Of a DNA stretch of 64,000 nt, positions 43,794 through 55,748 are shown in pieces. The notes below the pieces were generated by a model that had not been told where the DNA came from, ran no database searches, and was given only the letters and a program-made list of their open reading frames with translations. Both the position numbers and the translations under genes were made by a program. Every line of letters starts with the position of its first letter. Position 1 is the stretch's first letter. Origin of the DNA: Saccharum officinarum (taxonomy: Eukaryota > Streptophyta > Magnoliopsida > Poales > Poaceae). Location of the stretch: assembly GCA_020631735.1 (NCBI GenBank), contig CM036160.1, positions 1,534,407 to 1,598,406 of the forward strand. Direction: 5' to 3'.

Positions 43794-45496
43794 TTTTTTT
43801 TCGCGAGCAGGCGTATATGCCTGTATTTCATTAAGAGGGCGAGAATGGCCAATAGGCCTACAACCACAAGTTTTTAGATGAAGGCGAGCAGCGCCGTCCA
43901 CTAGAACAAAGCCCTATACTACTGGATACACAAGTTTGGATTACATAATGACAGAGTTTCGCGACCAAAGATTAGGAAGGTCCGCGATGGTGCTGTAGCC
44001 GGCTTCAATCCAATCGTCCGCCTCTCGCCTAGCCGCATCGACAATCTGCTGCAGGGAGGCCGACGCCCTGTGGAACGCCCTGTTATTTCTTTCTTTCCAC
44101 AGAGTCCAAGCGACAAGCATGAGCAAGGTGTCGAAGGTCGGTCTTCCCTCGCTCGTCAAGCGATCCCGCTGCCGTAGCCACCACAACCCCAAGCGCTCGT
44201 CACCGGAGGGTGTCAACGCCTGTAGGCCCAATGGCATCAACAGAGCAAACCAAACCTGTCTTGTGAGGACGCAGCCCACGAACAGGTGTTCGGTGGTTTC
44301 AGCAGCCTGGCCACAAAGGTTGCATGTGTCCTCATCCTGAAGACCATGGCGATGGTGCCTGTCCGCCGTCCATAGCCTACGATGGATCGCCGTCCACATG
44401 AAGAATTTTACCTTCGGCGATGCTCGCGTCTTCCAAAGCTCTTTAGCCCCAAGCAGTCGGGTTGAGCCCTCGAAAAAACTCGATAGGTCGATGAGGCTCG
44501 ATACTTCCCGTTCGGTGACCACTTCCACACAAAACGGTTCGCGACTAAAGGGTCAAGCACCACGGCGTCGAGGATATGCCAGACCCGGGCGTACTAGAGC
44601 AGTACCTGGACCGTAGGGGCGGCCACGATCGCCCGCACCCACCTGTACCCGACGAGGCCTTCTTTGAGTGTCTGCTTCTTGCCTGCCGCCGAAAGGGCCA
44701 CAAAGAGCTGCGGAGCAAAGGTGCACAACGGACCAACAGCAGCCTAGTTGTCCGTCCACAGCCTCGTGGACGCGCCATTGCCAGAAACAACAGACATGGA
44801 GGCGGCCGCCATCGACGCAACGACTTTCTCCTTTCTTTCCGGCAACGTGACCCAACCTCTCTCTGGTTCAGTCCTGCTGAGCCACTCCCATCTTAACCTC
44901 AATGCAAAGCCGAAGAATCTGAGGTCAGTAACACCCAATCCTCCTAGGCTTGTCGGGCGACAGACAAATGGCCAAGCCACCTTACACTTCCCTCCTGTTG
45001 TCGTCTCCGTTCCGCTCCACAGGAAGGCTCTCCTCCTCTTATCGATCTGCTCAATCACCCACCCAGACAAGCAACATGCGATGCTGATGTGCACTGGGAT
45101 TGCAGATAGAGTCACCTTGGTTAGAAGAAACCGTCCAGCATGAGTGAGCAATCCAGATTTCCAAGGTACGTACAGGGAAACGGCATCCACCAACGCCTGT
45201 TCCTCTATCCGACACAACTTCCTGAGTGACAAGGGCACTCCAAGGTACGTACAGGGAAACGGCACGACAGCCCTCGGGAAGGCCTCCTGCGCCGCCACAA
45301 TCAACTCATCAGTGCACTAGATTGGCGTGAGAACACACTTGTCGAGGTTGGCCACCAACCCTGACGCGCCAGCGAACAACGATAGAATCTACTGGATGCA
45401 ATTGAGGTCTTCAAGCACCGGAGCGACAAGGACGGCGAGGTCGTCAGCATACAGGGAAGCTCTATGTCTGATGCACCGACCAGGCAGTGGGGTGAG
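43794..45496 (-). mobile_element. 5'-truncated LINE (L1-type non-LTR retrotransposon)
   Basis: Its 3' end on the minus strand is an 8-A tail (43794-43801) abutting pseudogene 3. Moving 5': a zinc-binding zf-RVT domain at 44528-43941 (WKTRASPKVKFFMWTAIHRR, CNLCG...TTEHLFVGC, LWKERNNRAF), then RT C-terminal sequence at 45304-44744 (CTYLGVPLSLRKL). The catalytic YADD with flanking in-frame stops lies near 45440-45460. The 5' part of RT, endonuclease and ORF1 are missing. Stops and frame changes show an old copy. Confidence 0.88.
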
Positions 45497-45933
45497 TGTT
45501 AGAAAACTTGAATCGTTCTAGGGTAGATCTAATGGGTACATCTTCTTTCATTGGGATAAATCGAGTATGATGGGGAACCAGAGAGAAAGAGACAGAGAGG
45601 CGAGAGATAAAGAGAGCCGTACCTTGGGGTTTGATGGAGGACATTGGCGTCGGTGAAGGAGAGGCGATGGTGGCGCGGACGTCGGGGTCGATGCAGAGGC
45701 GGTGGTGGACTTCCCGTCGCTGGCAGCGCCGCCCTCTAGATCGGCTAGGGTTCGGAGTGGGTGAGCTACTGTGACAGTGAACCTCGTGACTTGAGCCCGT
45801 GGCCCCACTCCCTCTTATATAGCACTGTGCGACGGGGGCCCACCAACCTCGTTGGATTGGATGCCCCGATCAGGGCGTGGTCAAAGGGTCCGAATTGGCC
45901 GTTGGGCCAATTCGGTTGAGATCTATTCTAACA
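45497..45933 (-). repeat. 3' LTR of a Copia element (437 bp)
   Basis: Perfect 8-bp inverted ends TGTTAGAA...TTCTAACA. On the minus strand a purine tract (AAAGGGAGAA) directly precedes the LTR start, and a TATATAA box is at ~45816-45822. The LINE's truncated end lies immediately to the left. Confidence 0.85.
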
Positions 45934-47101
45934 TTCTCCCTTTGATCTCAACTTATCATTTAACTTTAAACTTTGACTTTAATTGCTTTCACTTTTATTT
46001 GTTCCATCACAGATTAGTGTATAGAGCATGCTTCATCGTCACGGTCAATTGCCGATAGATTTAACAGCTACAATACACGTCTCTGTTCTAAAACAGATTC
46101 TTTAACTTTCGGGTCCTTTATTGTCCGGAAATCATAGACTATACCATAAACACATGTCGACTGTGTGTTCTCTGAACACACTGGGTGGTAACCCTTGGTA
46201 AGCGGATCCGCAAGCACTTACTTGTTACTTTTGCGTTCAATACTTTTAGTATGATTCCGGACTTTCTCCTTTACAACGTATAACTTTAATGTCAATTTGT
46301 TTAGCAGCACACTTGACTCGTTGTCATAGGAGCAAACTACTTAAATGGTTATTGCTGTTGACAACCATTATCAATTCCGGGTACAAGTTCCTTAACCATT
46401 TTGCCTGTCCCTCAGCCTCATATCATGCTATATTATAACTTTACATCACTGATGATACTAGAATTGTTTCTTTGGGAGCTTTTCCACAATAAAACTCTAA
46501 CTGCGAGTGTTAGCTACTATGTGGGTTTCACTAAATATCTCGCCAAACATATAACATTTGTACCCACAACTACTTGAGAGTACTTGTTCTTTCTTTCTTA
46601 GCATGTGGCCGATATTTTTAACTCCATTCCAGTGATCTATATCTGGACTGGACTTTTTCCAAAACAACCCGGATACGTAAACTGTGTCAGGGCAAGGTCT
46701 TATCTTTGTACTCATTAAGCTCTTAACAGCTGAAGCATATAGGACGTCCATCTATAACAATCTTACATTGCTTTTGGAACATTAAAGTTCTCAAAACTAT
46801 TACCCTGACCATGAAAACAGGCGTATGTTTACCCGTATAGGTACTTTATTTCTTTAGAAACTTTTCTTAGCATGCCTATGCGATAGTCCTAATACCCCTT
46901 TTTTCTTTTATCTTGGTGAATTTCAATTCTCATAACGAGATACATTTCACCGAGAATTTTCTTATTAAACCTTGAGGACAAGAACTTCTTCTCATGTAGT
47001 AGATTGACATCACTATTGGTGTCATCCACACAAGATTAGGAAATGAATTTCCCATTCTATAACTTTCAATACAAAAACAATTGTCCTCTCATTCTCTTTT
47101 A
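45934..47101 (-). pseudogene. Degenerate Copia RT/RNase H 3' region
   Basis: The clearest part is 46751-46497 (DVLYASAVKSLMSTKIRPCPDT, then GIDHW-like SPDIDHWNGVKN), the end of Copia reverse transcriptase. Downstream RNase H sequence (EAEGQAKWLR; CAAKQIDIK) is readable only through many stops and frameshifts. The element is cut by the scaffold gap at 47102. Confidence 0.75.
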
Positions 47102-47201
47102 NNNNNNNNNNNNNNNNNNNNNNNNNNNNNNNNNNNNNNNNNNNNNNNNNNNNNNNNNNNNNNNNNNNNNNNNNNNNNNNNNNNNNNNNNNNNNNNNNNN
47201 N
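47102..47201. other. Assembly gap (100 N)
   Basis: Exactly 100 N. It separates the old Copia remnant from the Tat-lineage element; the latter's 3' LTR is presumably in or beyond the gap. Confidence 0.99.
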
Positions 47202-47705
47202 TTCTCAAAGATGCCAAGAAGTGGTCGTGTGGATCTCGATTCCCTGCGACAGGATTCGAGGGCTCGGTGCCTCCCCCGAGGGATTCTTACGTGGACCTCT
47301 CCTTTGGCCTCGAATAGTCCTGGGGTGCCTCCTGAGAGTGGCTCGAGCCCTGGCCATGTACGGGCGCACCCTTGTCGTCCCTAACTCTGTTGCTCGAGGG
47401 CAGCTGTTGAACCCTGTCGAGGGCCAGCTTCCGCTTCCCTCGAGGCTCATACCGGGCTCGAGGCCCGTTTTCCCAGGTATTTGGGAATATCCGTCTGTGG
47501 ATCCCTCCCCACCCGTTAGCGGGCGTGTCTTTTTAGGAGGGAGGCGAGATCGGCGCGGGTAGTGGGCGACGTGGCGTACGGTTACGAAGTGGGACGACCA
47601 CGTGCCCAACTCCTGCGAGATGTAAGGAAAACGGTTAGGTGGGCGCATTTAATGCGGGAAACTGTTCCTACCTTTTCGCGCGGCCATTGGGCTTCCGCCT
47701 AGGCA

Positions 47706-47712
47706 TATAAAA
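47706..47712 (+). promoter_or_regulatory. TATA box of the antisense gene
   Basis: TATAAAA in the context GGCATATAAAATCAAGG, ~150 bp upstream of the antisense start codon at 47857, in a sequence that is not part of an LTR. It implies transcription opposite to the element's own RNA. Confidence 0.6.
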
Positions 47713-49555
47713 TCAAGGCCTAGGGGTCTGCGTTCCCCACCGGTCCCTTGCGCTCCTGCAATCTTCTGCCTCAGACAACCCTTGCCTTATTGCGCTCTCG
47801 CCCGCATCGCTGCCGCCACCGCATCCTCTCCGTCCACCCCCCTTCCGACAGCACCGATGGCAGGAAAAGAGCCAGATCCTCCCGCGCGACGACTGGCCGC
47901 CTCCTCGGTGACGGAGAGGAGGTTGGAAGAGTTGGTCGAGGATGGGCTGCTGCGGCCAAGGACGAGCCGGTCGCAGCCGGAGTGGATCGCGCCGCCTCCT
48001 GCCCACCGGGAGCTGGCGCCCCTGAAGGGTACGTGGTGAGCTTCGTCTGCTTCCACGAGCGGGGGTTTGGCGTGCCGGCGTTCGTCTTCATGCGCGCGCT
48101 CCTCCACTACTACCAGGTGGAGCTTCACCACCTTGCCCCCAACGCCGTCGCGCAGGCCGCCATCTTCGCGGCGGTCTGCGAGGGCTACCTTGGGGTGGAG
48201 CCGCAGTGGAACCTGTGGCTTCACCTTTTCAAGGCCAAGCTCTTCGCCAAGAAGGCGGGGGGAGAAGGGCGTCCTGTGCGCGGCTCGAGTAGGGAGCTGC
48301 GTCCTGCAGGTGAGGTCGAGCCGGGCGGATCTGTACATCCCGGCTCGCCTCATCTCTTCGAACAGCGGGTGGCACGAGGGTTGGTTCTACCTCCGCAACG
48401 ATGAAAATCAGTTGCCGAGGTACACGGCCGCGTGCTGACCCGCTCGAGAGATCGCTGGACGTACGGAGTGCCGGAAGCTGAGAAGCTGCGCCTAGACCTG
48501 CGCGCTGCTGGCGGCGCTGCTGCAGCAGTTCGCCTTTGGGCTTGACGGCTGCGGCGGTGGCTGCGGCCTTCCATCGCCGTAGAGTGATGCCGCTGTGTCG
48601 GCGTCGTCTCCGCCTCGACCAGATGACTCCGGAGGCATCTCTAGAGGGGACCCGGATGTCCCACGAATCCCTTACCCTCGAGGAGGTCCTCCGGCGAGCG
48701 CGCCGGATGGTTGGGAACTTCAAGGAGGAGGAGGCCAACCGGGTCCCCATGAGACCTACTGAAGGGTTCGAGCCCGTGGTTCGTATCTTAGGGCTAGTAT
48801 GTTTGCTAATTTCGTTTATTTTTGGATTCGCTGATTTGGTCGAGGCCGGCGCGTAGGATTTGTCGGCGCTGCGGGAAACGCGTCCGCCAGTCCCAGAGGA
48901 CCGGCCCGCCGGGAGGCTCGACGCCAGCATGCCTCCAAGAAGAAGCAAACCAAGGAGACGGCAAGAAGCGGGCAATCCGCAAGGCCAAAGAGGCGGAGGC
49001 GTTGAAGAAGCTCCGGCGCCAGCAGACCATCGACGGGGTCCCCCTGGCGCCGTCGCCTTCCGAGACGATCTCGGGGAGGACGACGACAGCAGCGGCGAAG
49101 ACGACAACGCCCTGTCGCGGTATGAGACCGCGACCGGACTGGGGGACCTTCCCGACATTCGCCCCCTGCTGGAGCCCATCAGGGGGGCGTCCTCCTCGGT
49201 CGTCGTGATCGAGGCATCCGAGGAGGAGGAGAAGACGGAGAAGGAGACGGGCCCCTCGACGGGAGGGGCCGTTTACCTTGGACCCAGCAAGAGGGGTCAA
49301 CGGGGACGCCCGCACCAGCCCAGGCCCGCAAGCTCGGGCAGGGGCTGGGACGGTGTACCGGCGTCGTCATCGGCAGCGGCGTCGGCAGGCGTGAGAACCC
49401 GAGGCCAGCTGGCCTCGGAGGCACAGAAGGCGCAGGGCGGTGCGTCGGTCAGGGCCCCAGGAGTGCCCGGCCCTGGTGGGGCCGCTGCGAGGCCACAATC
49501 GGCTGCCCGGGGGCACAGATCGCACGGGGTCGAGGCCCTTGGTGCCGATTTCCGG

Positions 49556-49625
49556 GTAAGCATTTCTTCTTGGTTGTTCTGCCCTTCTCTGGATCCGTTG
49601 GCTGACATTTCTTCTCACTTTGCAG
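49556..49625 (+). other. Intron in the antisense gene
   Basis: Donor GTAAGC, T-rich interior, acceptor TTTTGCAG; 70 bp. Confidence 0.6.
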
Positions 49626-50662
49626 GTTAAAGCAGAAGGCGGAGCCGATGGGGCCTACCCCCGTGAAGTCGCTGCGGGCCAGCGCTGTTGTCCTTAACCG
49701 AACGGCGGAGCAGGATGCGGCCTGGGTCCGGCAGGTCGAGGCCGCGAAGGGGCACCTGCGACGATGGCAGGGGCAGTGGATGCCACGGTGGTTGCTGGCC
49801 CTGATCCTACTGTGGAGGGGTCCGAACCTGCGGAGATGGTGGCGCCTGGTGCGGTCGAGGCGGGGCCCAGGTCGTCGGCGACGGCCGAGGCTGCCGTCGA
49901 GGTCGTGACGGGCGAGGCACCCGTCCACGCGCGAAGGGGCGGGTGCTGACGTGACCATGGAGGAGGTCCAGGGTCGGTGGTGAGGGCAGGCGGCGGCGCC
50001 GGATCGGCGTCGGGCAGAGGCGGCCCTGCGAGGGTCACGGCCGCAGCAAGACCCATCGGTGGAGCCAGCGGGTACGGTGGAGGGCGGGCGATCGAGCCCC
50101 TGACCGGAGCACCAGAAGAAGAGGCGTCGGCTCCGGGGCGCCAACGGTCGAGGCGCCGGTACCGGAGCCGTCGTCGGTCGAGGCGAGGCGCCGGCTCCAG
50201 AGGCGCGGCGGTTGAGGGGCCAGTTCCCTTAGGAGGGCGGGCACCCATGACCGTGGACCTTACCCTCGACGACACCCCCCTGGATAAAGGGAAACAAGTG
50301 ATGGGGGTCGAGGGGGGCGAGGCCGCGGATCAGGCCGGTGCCTCGATGGCCGTTGGAGAGGCGGGAACTGCGGGCGAGGCCAGTCCTTCCGTGGGACCGG
50401 GAGACGCCCCGGCCGGGTCGTCGTCGTCATGGCCCGACATCGCCGCGCTGGCGATAGCGCGGGCAGAGACGGAGATACCGAGGTGGGGGCGTCCCTCCAG
50501 TTTAGGGACGCCGCGAACCCCGATGCCGAGCCCATCTTCGTCCTGAACGACAAAGATGAAGTGCACCGATGGGAGTACCTCGAGGGCGTCCTCCAGCACC
50601 TTGATCGGTTGCTCCGAGTGGTGTCCGAGGCCGTGTCGCGGAGTATGCGGGATGTCACCGAG

Positions 50663-50754
50663 GTATGATTGACCCGTTGTCTTTCTCCGTGGTTTTCTTG
50701 GTGTCTTTTTCCCTCGGCTTTTTAACCTTTTCGGTTTTTTCGGATTGCGTTCAG
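50663..50754 (+). other. Intron in the antisense gene
   Basis: Donor GTATGA, very T-rich interior, acceptor GCGTTCAG; 92 bp. Coiled-coil coding (ELKEYSRRKSLF) begins right after. Confidence 0.65.
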
Positions 50755-51310
50755 GAGCTGAAGGAGTACTCCCGCCGCAAGTCACTCTTCATCCGGGATG
50801 AGAGTGGCGTGTGGGCCGCGCTGTCTCAGCAACGGGTCCTGATCAAGGAGGCCCAGAAACGGCTTTCCGATCGGAACGCCGAAATAGCTGAGCTGCGCGT
50901 CGCGTACGCGGTGGTGAAGGAGGAGGCGATGCAGGCTTGGGCGGCCAAAGCCGTGATGCGCACTGACATGGACAAGGCTCAGGAGGAGGCTGCCCAGGCC
51001 TGCAGGGATCTCGAGCCCCTGTCGGGACGGGTGAAGGAGCTCGAGGAGGATGTCTCCTGGGTTAGCCGTCAGTGCGACGCCCTTAACGTCGAGGTCGAGT
51101 AGGCCACCACTCGTTCTGATGCTCTGAAGGACAAGGTCACAATGCTGAAGGGAGCTGTCCAAGAGAAGGACGCAGCTCTCGAGTCTGCTCGGCAAGAGAT
51201 CGAGGCGCTAAAGGTGACCATCAGTGACAAGGACAGCGCCCTCCTAGGGCTCGAGCGGACGTGCTGGGGGCTTCGCAACGAGGTCGTGGGCCTACAGACC
51301 CATATCGAGG

Positions 51311-51381
51311 GTAAGTGTGATTGTTACGGCCACGACGTTGAGGGCCTCGCGTTGGGTATTAATTTGTTTATCGTGTTTCAG
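51311..51381 (+). other. Intron in the antisense gene
   Basis: Donor GTAAGT, acceptor GTGTTTCAG; 71 bp. Heptad-like coding resumes directly (ELERENREAQS). Confidence 0.65.
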
Positions 51382-51830
51382 AGCTGGAGAGGGAGAATCG
51401 AGAGGCCCAATCTTCTGCCAACTCTTTCCAGAGCCTCCTCGAAGCCGAGATCCAGAGGACCCAGCTGCTCTAGGGTGCGATCACCACCATGTGTGACGGC
51501 CTGGGGGTCGAGCCCGATGCCGACACCGGGGAAGATGTTCTGGGGAACTCCTTCGTCCGTCGGATGGTGGCGCTGGGCCGCCTTGCCCGGGAGAAGATAT
51601 AGGACGGCCTCCATCACGGCGTAAAGAGGGCGCTGGCCGTTGTCCGTTCAGGGTTTGTGTTCGACATGAAGCTCATCGCTGAGGGCTTCATCACAGACCC
51701 GGATCGGACGGACGAGGAGAATGAGGATGCCTGCCTGGAGCTGATTGAAGCCGCGGAAGAGCCTGAAAGCCGTCTGGCCTCGCTTTTTGAAGCCGAGGTG
51801 GTTCCGCCTGCTGACGATGAGGGCCTGTGA

Positions 51831-52545
51831 GCCAAATCTGGGCATGAAGGCCCATGTAATAAGTTAGTATTTTGAATTTTGGTCGTGGTGGCCTCGAAGG
51901 CCCTAAGAACTCAAAACATAAACCGGTTCATGGTTAATTTAATTTTATTCGAGCTTTTCTTCCCTTTATCGCTTGGATCGTGTTCTCGCGTGATTTACTT
52001 AGCACGCAGTTGCATCCTTTGGCGTAAGGGAGCGAGTGGAGGTACCGTAGCCTCGGGGGCGTAAGTGATCTCACGGCTCAACTGCCCTTGAGCTTCAGGG
52101 TGATGTTGCAGCCTTGTAAATCATGTGAGAGCCTGATCTAAGCGACAGGGGGTATGTTCTTTTTCAAAGTTAGGAACCGTTATTTAGATCTCCCTAGCGT
52201 GAAGTCGCACCTCTAAAAGGTGTGAGGGGTGAGTGGAGGTACCGTAGCCTCGAAGGCGTAGGTGATACTCCTGACTCGAGAGCCCTTTCGAACCTTAGGG
52301 TGCTCTTGCAGCGAAGTCGATCTAAGAAGCGGTTCTTAAATTTAAAAAAGAGCATAAGTTTTTTCGGGGACTGGGGGGTTCCCCCCTTGTAGCCCCCGAG
52401 GAAGGGTCGATTCTGCGAGTGCAGAGTCGATCCTTCCTCATTGTGAAATGAAAGTTTGAACATCGCTATATTCTTTATTGACGAAAAAGAAAATACAGAG
52501 CCTCAAGGCTTTTTAAGGAAAGAAGCGACGTAGCTGTTCAATGTT
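51831..52545. other. Region between antisense gene and integrase, with a ~195-bp repeat
   Basis: A segment starting GAGTGGAGGTACCGTAGCC occurs at ~52033 and ~52227 and continues similarly for ~90 bp (CTTCAGGGTG / CTTAGGGTGC, CTTGCAG). The region would serve as 3' UTR for both converging transcription units. Confidence 0.6.
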
Positions 52546-54581
52546 TCAAGCGTTGGTGAGAATTTCGCCCTTCTCATTGGATAGCTTGTAGGTGCCCGGC
52601 TTTAGTACTTCTGCGATGATGTATGGCCCTTCCCATGGTGGTGTGAGCTTGTGCCGTCCCTTGGTGTTTTGGTTCCGCCGTAGCACCAAGTCGCCGACGT
52701 TGAGGTCACGCTTGCGGACGTGTCTATCGTGGTAGCGTTGGAGACCCTGCTGGTACCTGGCAGAATGCAACAGAGCCACATCTCGGGCTTCCTCGAGCTG
52801 GTCGAGGGCGTCCTGTCTTGTGGCATCGTTATTTCTTTCGTTGTAGGCCTTCAACCTTGGGGATCCGTATTCTATATCAGTTGGGAGCATAGCCTCAGAC
52901 CCGTAGACTAAGAAGAATGGAGTGAACCCCGTGGCTCGACTCGGCGTTGTTCTTAGGCTCCACAGGACCGAGGGTAGCTCGGCAGCCCATCTTTTGCCAT
53001 GTTTATTTAGTTTGTCAAAGATTCTAGGTTTCAGGCCTTGTAGGACCATGCCATTGGCATGTTCCACCTGACCGTTTGTTTTTGGATGGGCCACGGCTGA
53101 CCAGAGCACTCGGATGTGGTGGCTGTCGCAGAAATCCAAAAACTTTTTACCAGTGAACTGGGTGCCATTGTCTGTGATGATACAGTTGGGGACCCCAAAG
53201 CGATGAATAATGTCGGTGAAGAAGAGCACAGCTTGCTCGGACCTGATGCTGGTGATAGGGCGGGCCTCGATCCACTTGGAGAATTTGTCGATTGCGACGA
53301 GCAAGTGGGTGAAGCCGCCAGTTGTCCTTTTCAATGGTCCAACAAGGTCGAGCCCCCAAACGGCAAACGGCCATGTGATGGGGATAGTTTGCAGGGCATG
53401 TGTCGGAAGCTGGGTTCGTCTCGCATAGTACTGACAACCCTTGCAGGAGCGTACTAGCTTGACAGCGTCGGAGACCGCGGTCGGCCAATAGAATCCTTGT
53501 CGAAAAGCGTTTTCGACGAGGGTTTGAGGTGCTGCGTGGTGACCGCAAGCCCCCGAGTGGAGATCGCTGAGCAGGTTCCTGCCTTGCTCATTTGTGATGC
53601 ATCGTTGGAGGATACCAGTAGGGCTACGGCGGTAGAGCTCTCTGTTGTCGCCCATGATTACAAAGGTTTTGGCTCGGCGTGCGATCCGTCGAGCCTCAGT
53701 CTTATCCAAGGGGAGGTCCCCTCGGCTGAGGTAGTCGAGGTACGGGACGCACCAGTCAGGCTCGAGGTCAGACGGTGGGGTCAAGTCTTCCACCTGCATG
53801 GCTTCAGCCCCGGTCGAGGGGGCTTCTGCCTCAGGTGGAGGGTCGAGTGACGTCCCATCAACCCCTCCGTCTGGCCCAAGGTCGACGGATGGCTGCTGAA
53901 GGTCTTTTGCGAAAACATCCGGTGGAACCGTAGCTCGACTGGACGCGATTTTTGCCAGTTCATCAGTGGCCTCATTATACCTGTGTGTGATGTGGTTGAG
54001 CTCGAGGCCATGAAACTTGTCCTCGAGGCGCCGTACTTCTTGGCAGTAGGCTTCCATCTTGGGGTCACGGCAGCTCGAGCTCTTCATGACCTGATCGATC
54101 ACGAGTTGGGAGTCGCCTCGAACGTCAAGGTGTCGGACCCCGAGCTCGACGGCGATTCTTAATCCCGTGACGAGCGCCTCGTATTCGGCGACGTTGTTAG
54201 ACGCAGGAAAATGAAGTCGGATGACGTAGCGCATGTGAACCCCGAGGGGTGAGACGAAGAGCAAGCCCATGCCTGCTCCTGTTTTTGTCAATGACCCATC
54301 GAAGTACATGGTCCACAGCTCTGCCTGAAGCCGTGCAGGGGGGAGTTGGGTGTCGGTCCACTCAGCCAGGAAATCTGCTAACACCTGTGACTTGATAGCT
54401 TTTCACGGCGCATAGGACAAGGTCTCGCCCATGAGTTCGACTGCCCATTTGGCAACCCTACCCGAGGCTTCCCGGCTCTGGGCTATCTCTCCCAGGGGAA
54501 AGAAGAAACCACAGTAATCGGGTGACCCTCGAAGTAGTGTCGGAGCTTGCGCCGTGTCAGGATGACGGCATATAGCAGTTT
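52546..54581 (-). pseudogene. Tat-lineage second RNase H and integrase
   Basis: Starting after a TGA (SYAP then stop), the stretch 54384-52546 reads a complete RVT_3-type RNase H (MYFDGSLTKTGAGMG, SNNVAEYEALVTGL, DVRGDSQLVI). Integrase follows with an HHCC finger (HSGACGHH...CKGCQYY), DDE core (GLDLVGPLK, ITDNGTQF, GQVEHANG) and a C-terminal GDLVLRRNQNTKGRHKL region. The extra RNase H is what separates Tat from other Gypsy clades. Upstream, 54581-54385 links to RT through one frameshift (near SSFP) and one TAG. Integrase itself is uninterrupted. Confidence 0.88.
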
Positions 54582-55748
54582 CTAGATCTGTGGGTATCGA
54601 ATCTTGGTTTCTGAGAGCACCTCGCTAATGAAATAGACCGGCCTCTGGACGAGCAAGGTATGTGCCTCCTCGGCCCGTTCGACAACCAGGGCAGCACTGA
54701 CTACTTGTGATGTCGCGGCGACATAGAGTAAGAGTGGTTCCCCCGGGGTTGGAGGGACGAGGATTGGTGGGTTAGAGAGTGTGGCCTTGAGTTTTGTGAG
54801 AGCCTCCTCAGCCTCAAGGGTCCAGGAAAAATGCTCTGATTTCTTCAAGAGACGGTACAGAGGGAGTGCTTTTTCGCCGAGGCGCGAAATGAAACGGCTG
54901 AGTGCCGCCAAGCAACCTGTGACCCTCTGTACGCCCTTCAGATCTCCGATGGGGCCCATCTTGGTTATTGTAGAGATTTTTTTAGGGTTGGCCTCGATGC
55001 CGCGTTTAGACACGATGAACCCTAAAAGCATACCTCGTGGGACGCCAAAGACGTATTTCTCTGGATTGAGTCTGATGTTTTTTGCCCAGAGGCATTTGAA
55101 CGCAACGTCGAGGTCGTTGACCAGATCATCGGCTTGTTTGGTTTTGACAACGATGTCATCGACATAAGCCTCGACGGTCGACCCGATGTGCTTTCCGAAA
55201 ACGTGCTGCATGCATCGCTGGTACGTAGCCCCCGCGTTCCGGAGACCGAAGGGCATCGTAACGTAGCAATACATGCCGAATGGGGTGATGAATGAAGTTG
55301 CAAGCTGGTCGGACTCCTTCATTTTGATTTGGTGGTAGCCGGAGTATGCATCTAAGAATGAGAGAGTTTCACATCCCGCAGTGGAATCAACGATTTGGTC
55401 AATGCATGGCAAAGGAAAGGAAACTTTTGGACATGCTTTATTTAAACTGGTATAGTCTACACACATCCTCCATTTCCCACTCTTTTTCCTAACTAATACA
55501 GGATTAGCTAGCCACTCGGGATGATGAACCTCCTTGATGAATCCGGCCTCCAACAGCTTGTGTATCTCCTCGCCGATGACCCTGCACTTCTCCTCATCGA
55601 AGTGACGCAGGCGTTGCTTCACCGGTTTGGATCCGGCCTGGATCTCCAAGGCGTGCTCGGTGACTTCCCTGGGTATGCCCGGCATATATGAGGGACTCCA
55701 CGCAAAGATGTCGACGTTTGCGCGAAGAAAGTCGACGAGCACTGCTTC
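54582..55748 (-). pseudogene. Tat-lineage reverse transcriptase and connection domain
   Basis: The 386-codon stretch contains the RT motifs WLANPVLVRKKSGKWRMCVD, SFLDAYSGYHQI, MPFGLRNAGATYQR and catalytic YVDDIVV, followed by the first (degenerate) RNase H (LLLYVAATSQVVSAALV). It ends at a TAG after IRYPQI where family members have Gln. The beginning is set by a TAG at 55749-55751; the frame upstream is the same, so the stop is a point change within the polyprotein. Confidence 0.88.

Larger units (their letters stand above)
47857..51830 (+). pseudogene. Antisense intron-containing gene of the Tat element (putative gypsy-type transposon domain)
   Basis: The start is MAGKEPDPPARR in a fair context (CACCGATGG). 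A frame change near 48030 leads into FGVPAFVFMRALLHYYQVEL and AIFAAVCEGYLGVEPQWNLW, the domain annotated in plants as putative gypsy-type transposon (PF04195). A second change near 48255 leads to ISSNSGWHEGWFYLRNDE. An acidic/Pro-rich region (48860-49555), then a long coiled coil (50755-51310) and a C-terminal tail to TGA at 51828 follow. Three good introns are visible: 49556-49625, 50663-50754 and 51311-51381. In-frame stops at ~51100, ~51471 and ~51600 show decay. The protein's role is not established; the coiled coil suggests multimerisation. Confidence 0.75.
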
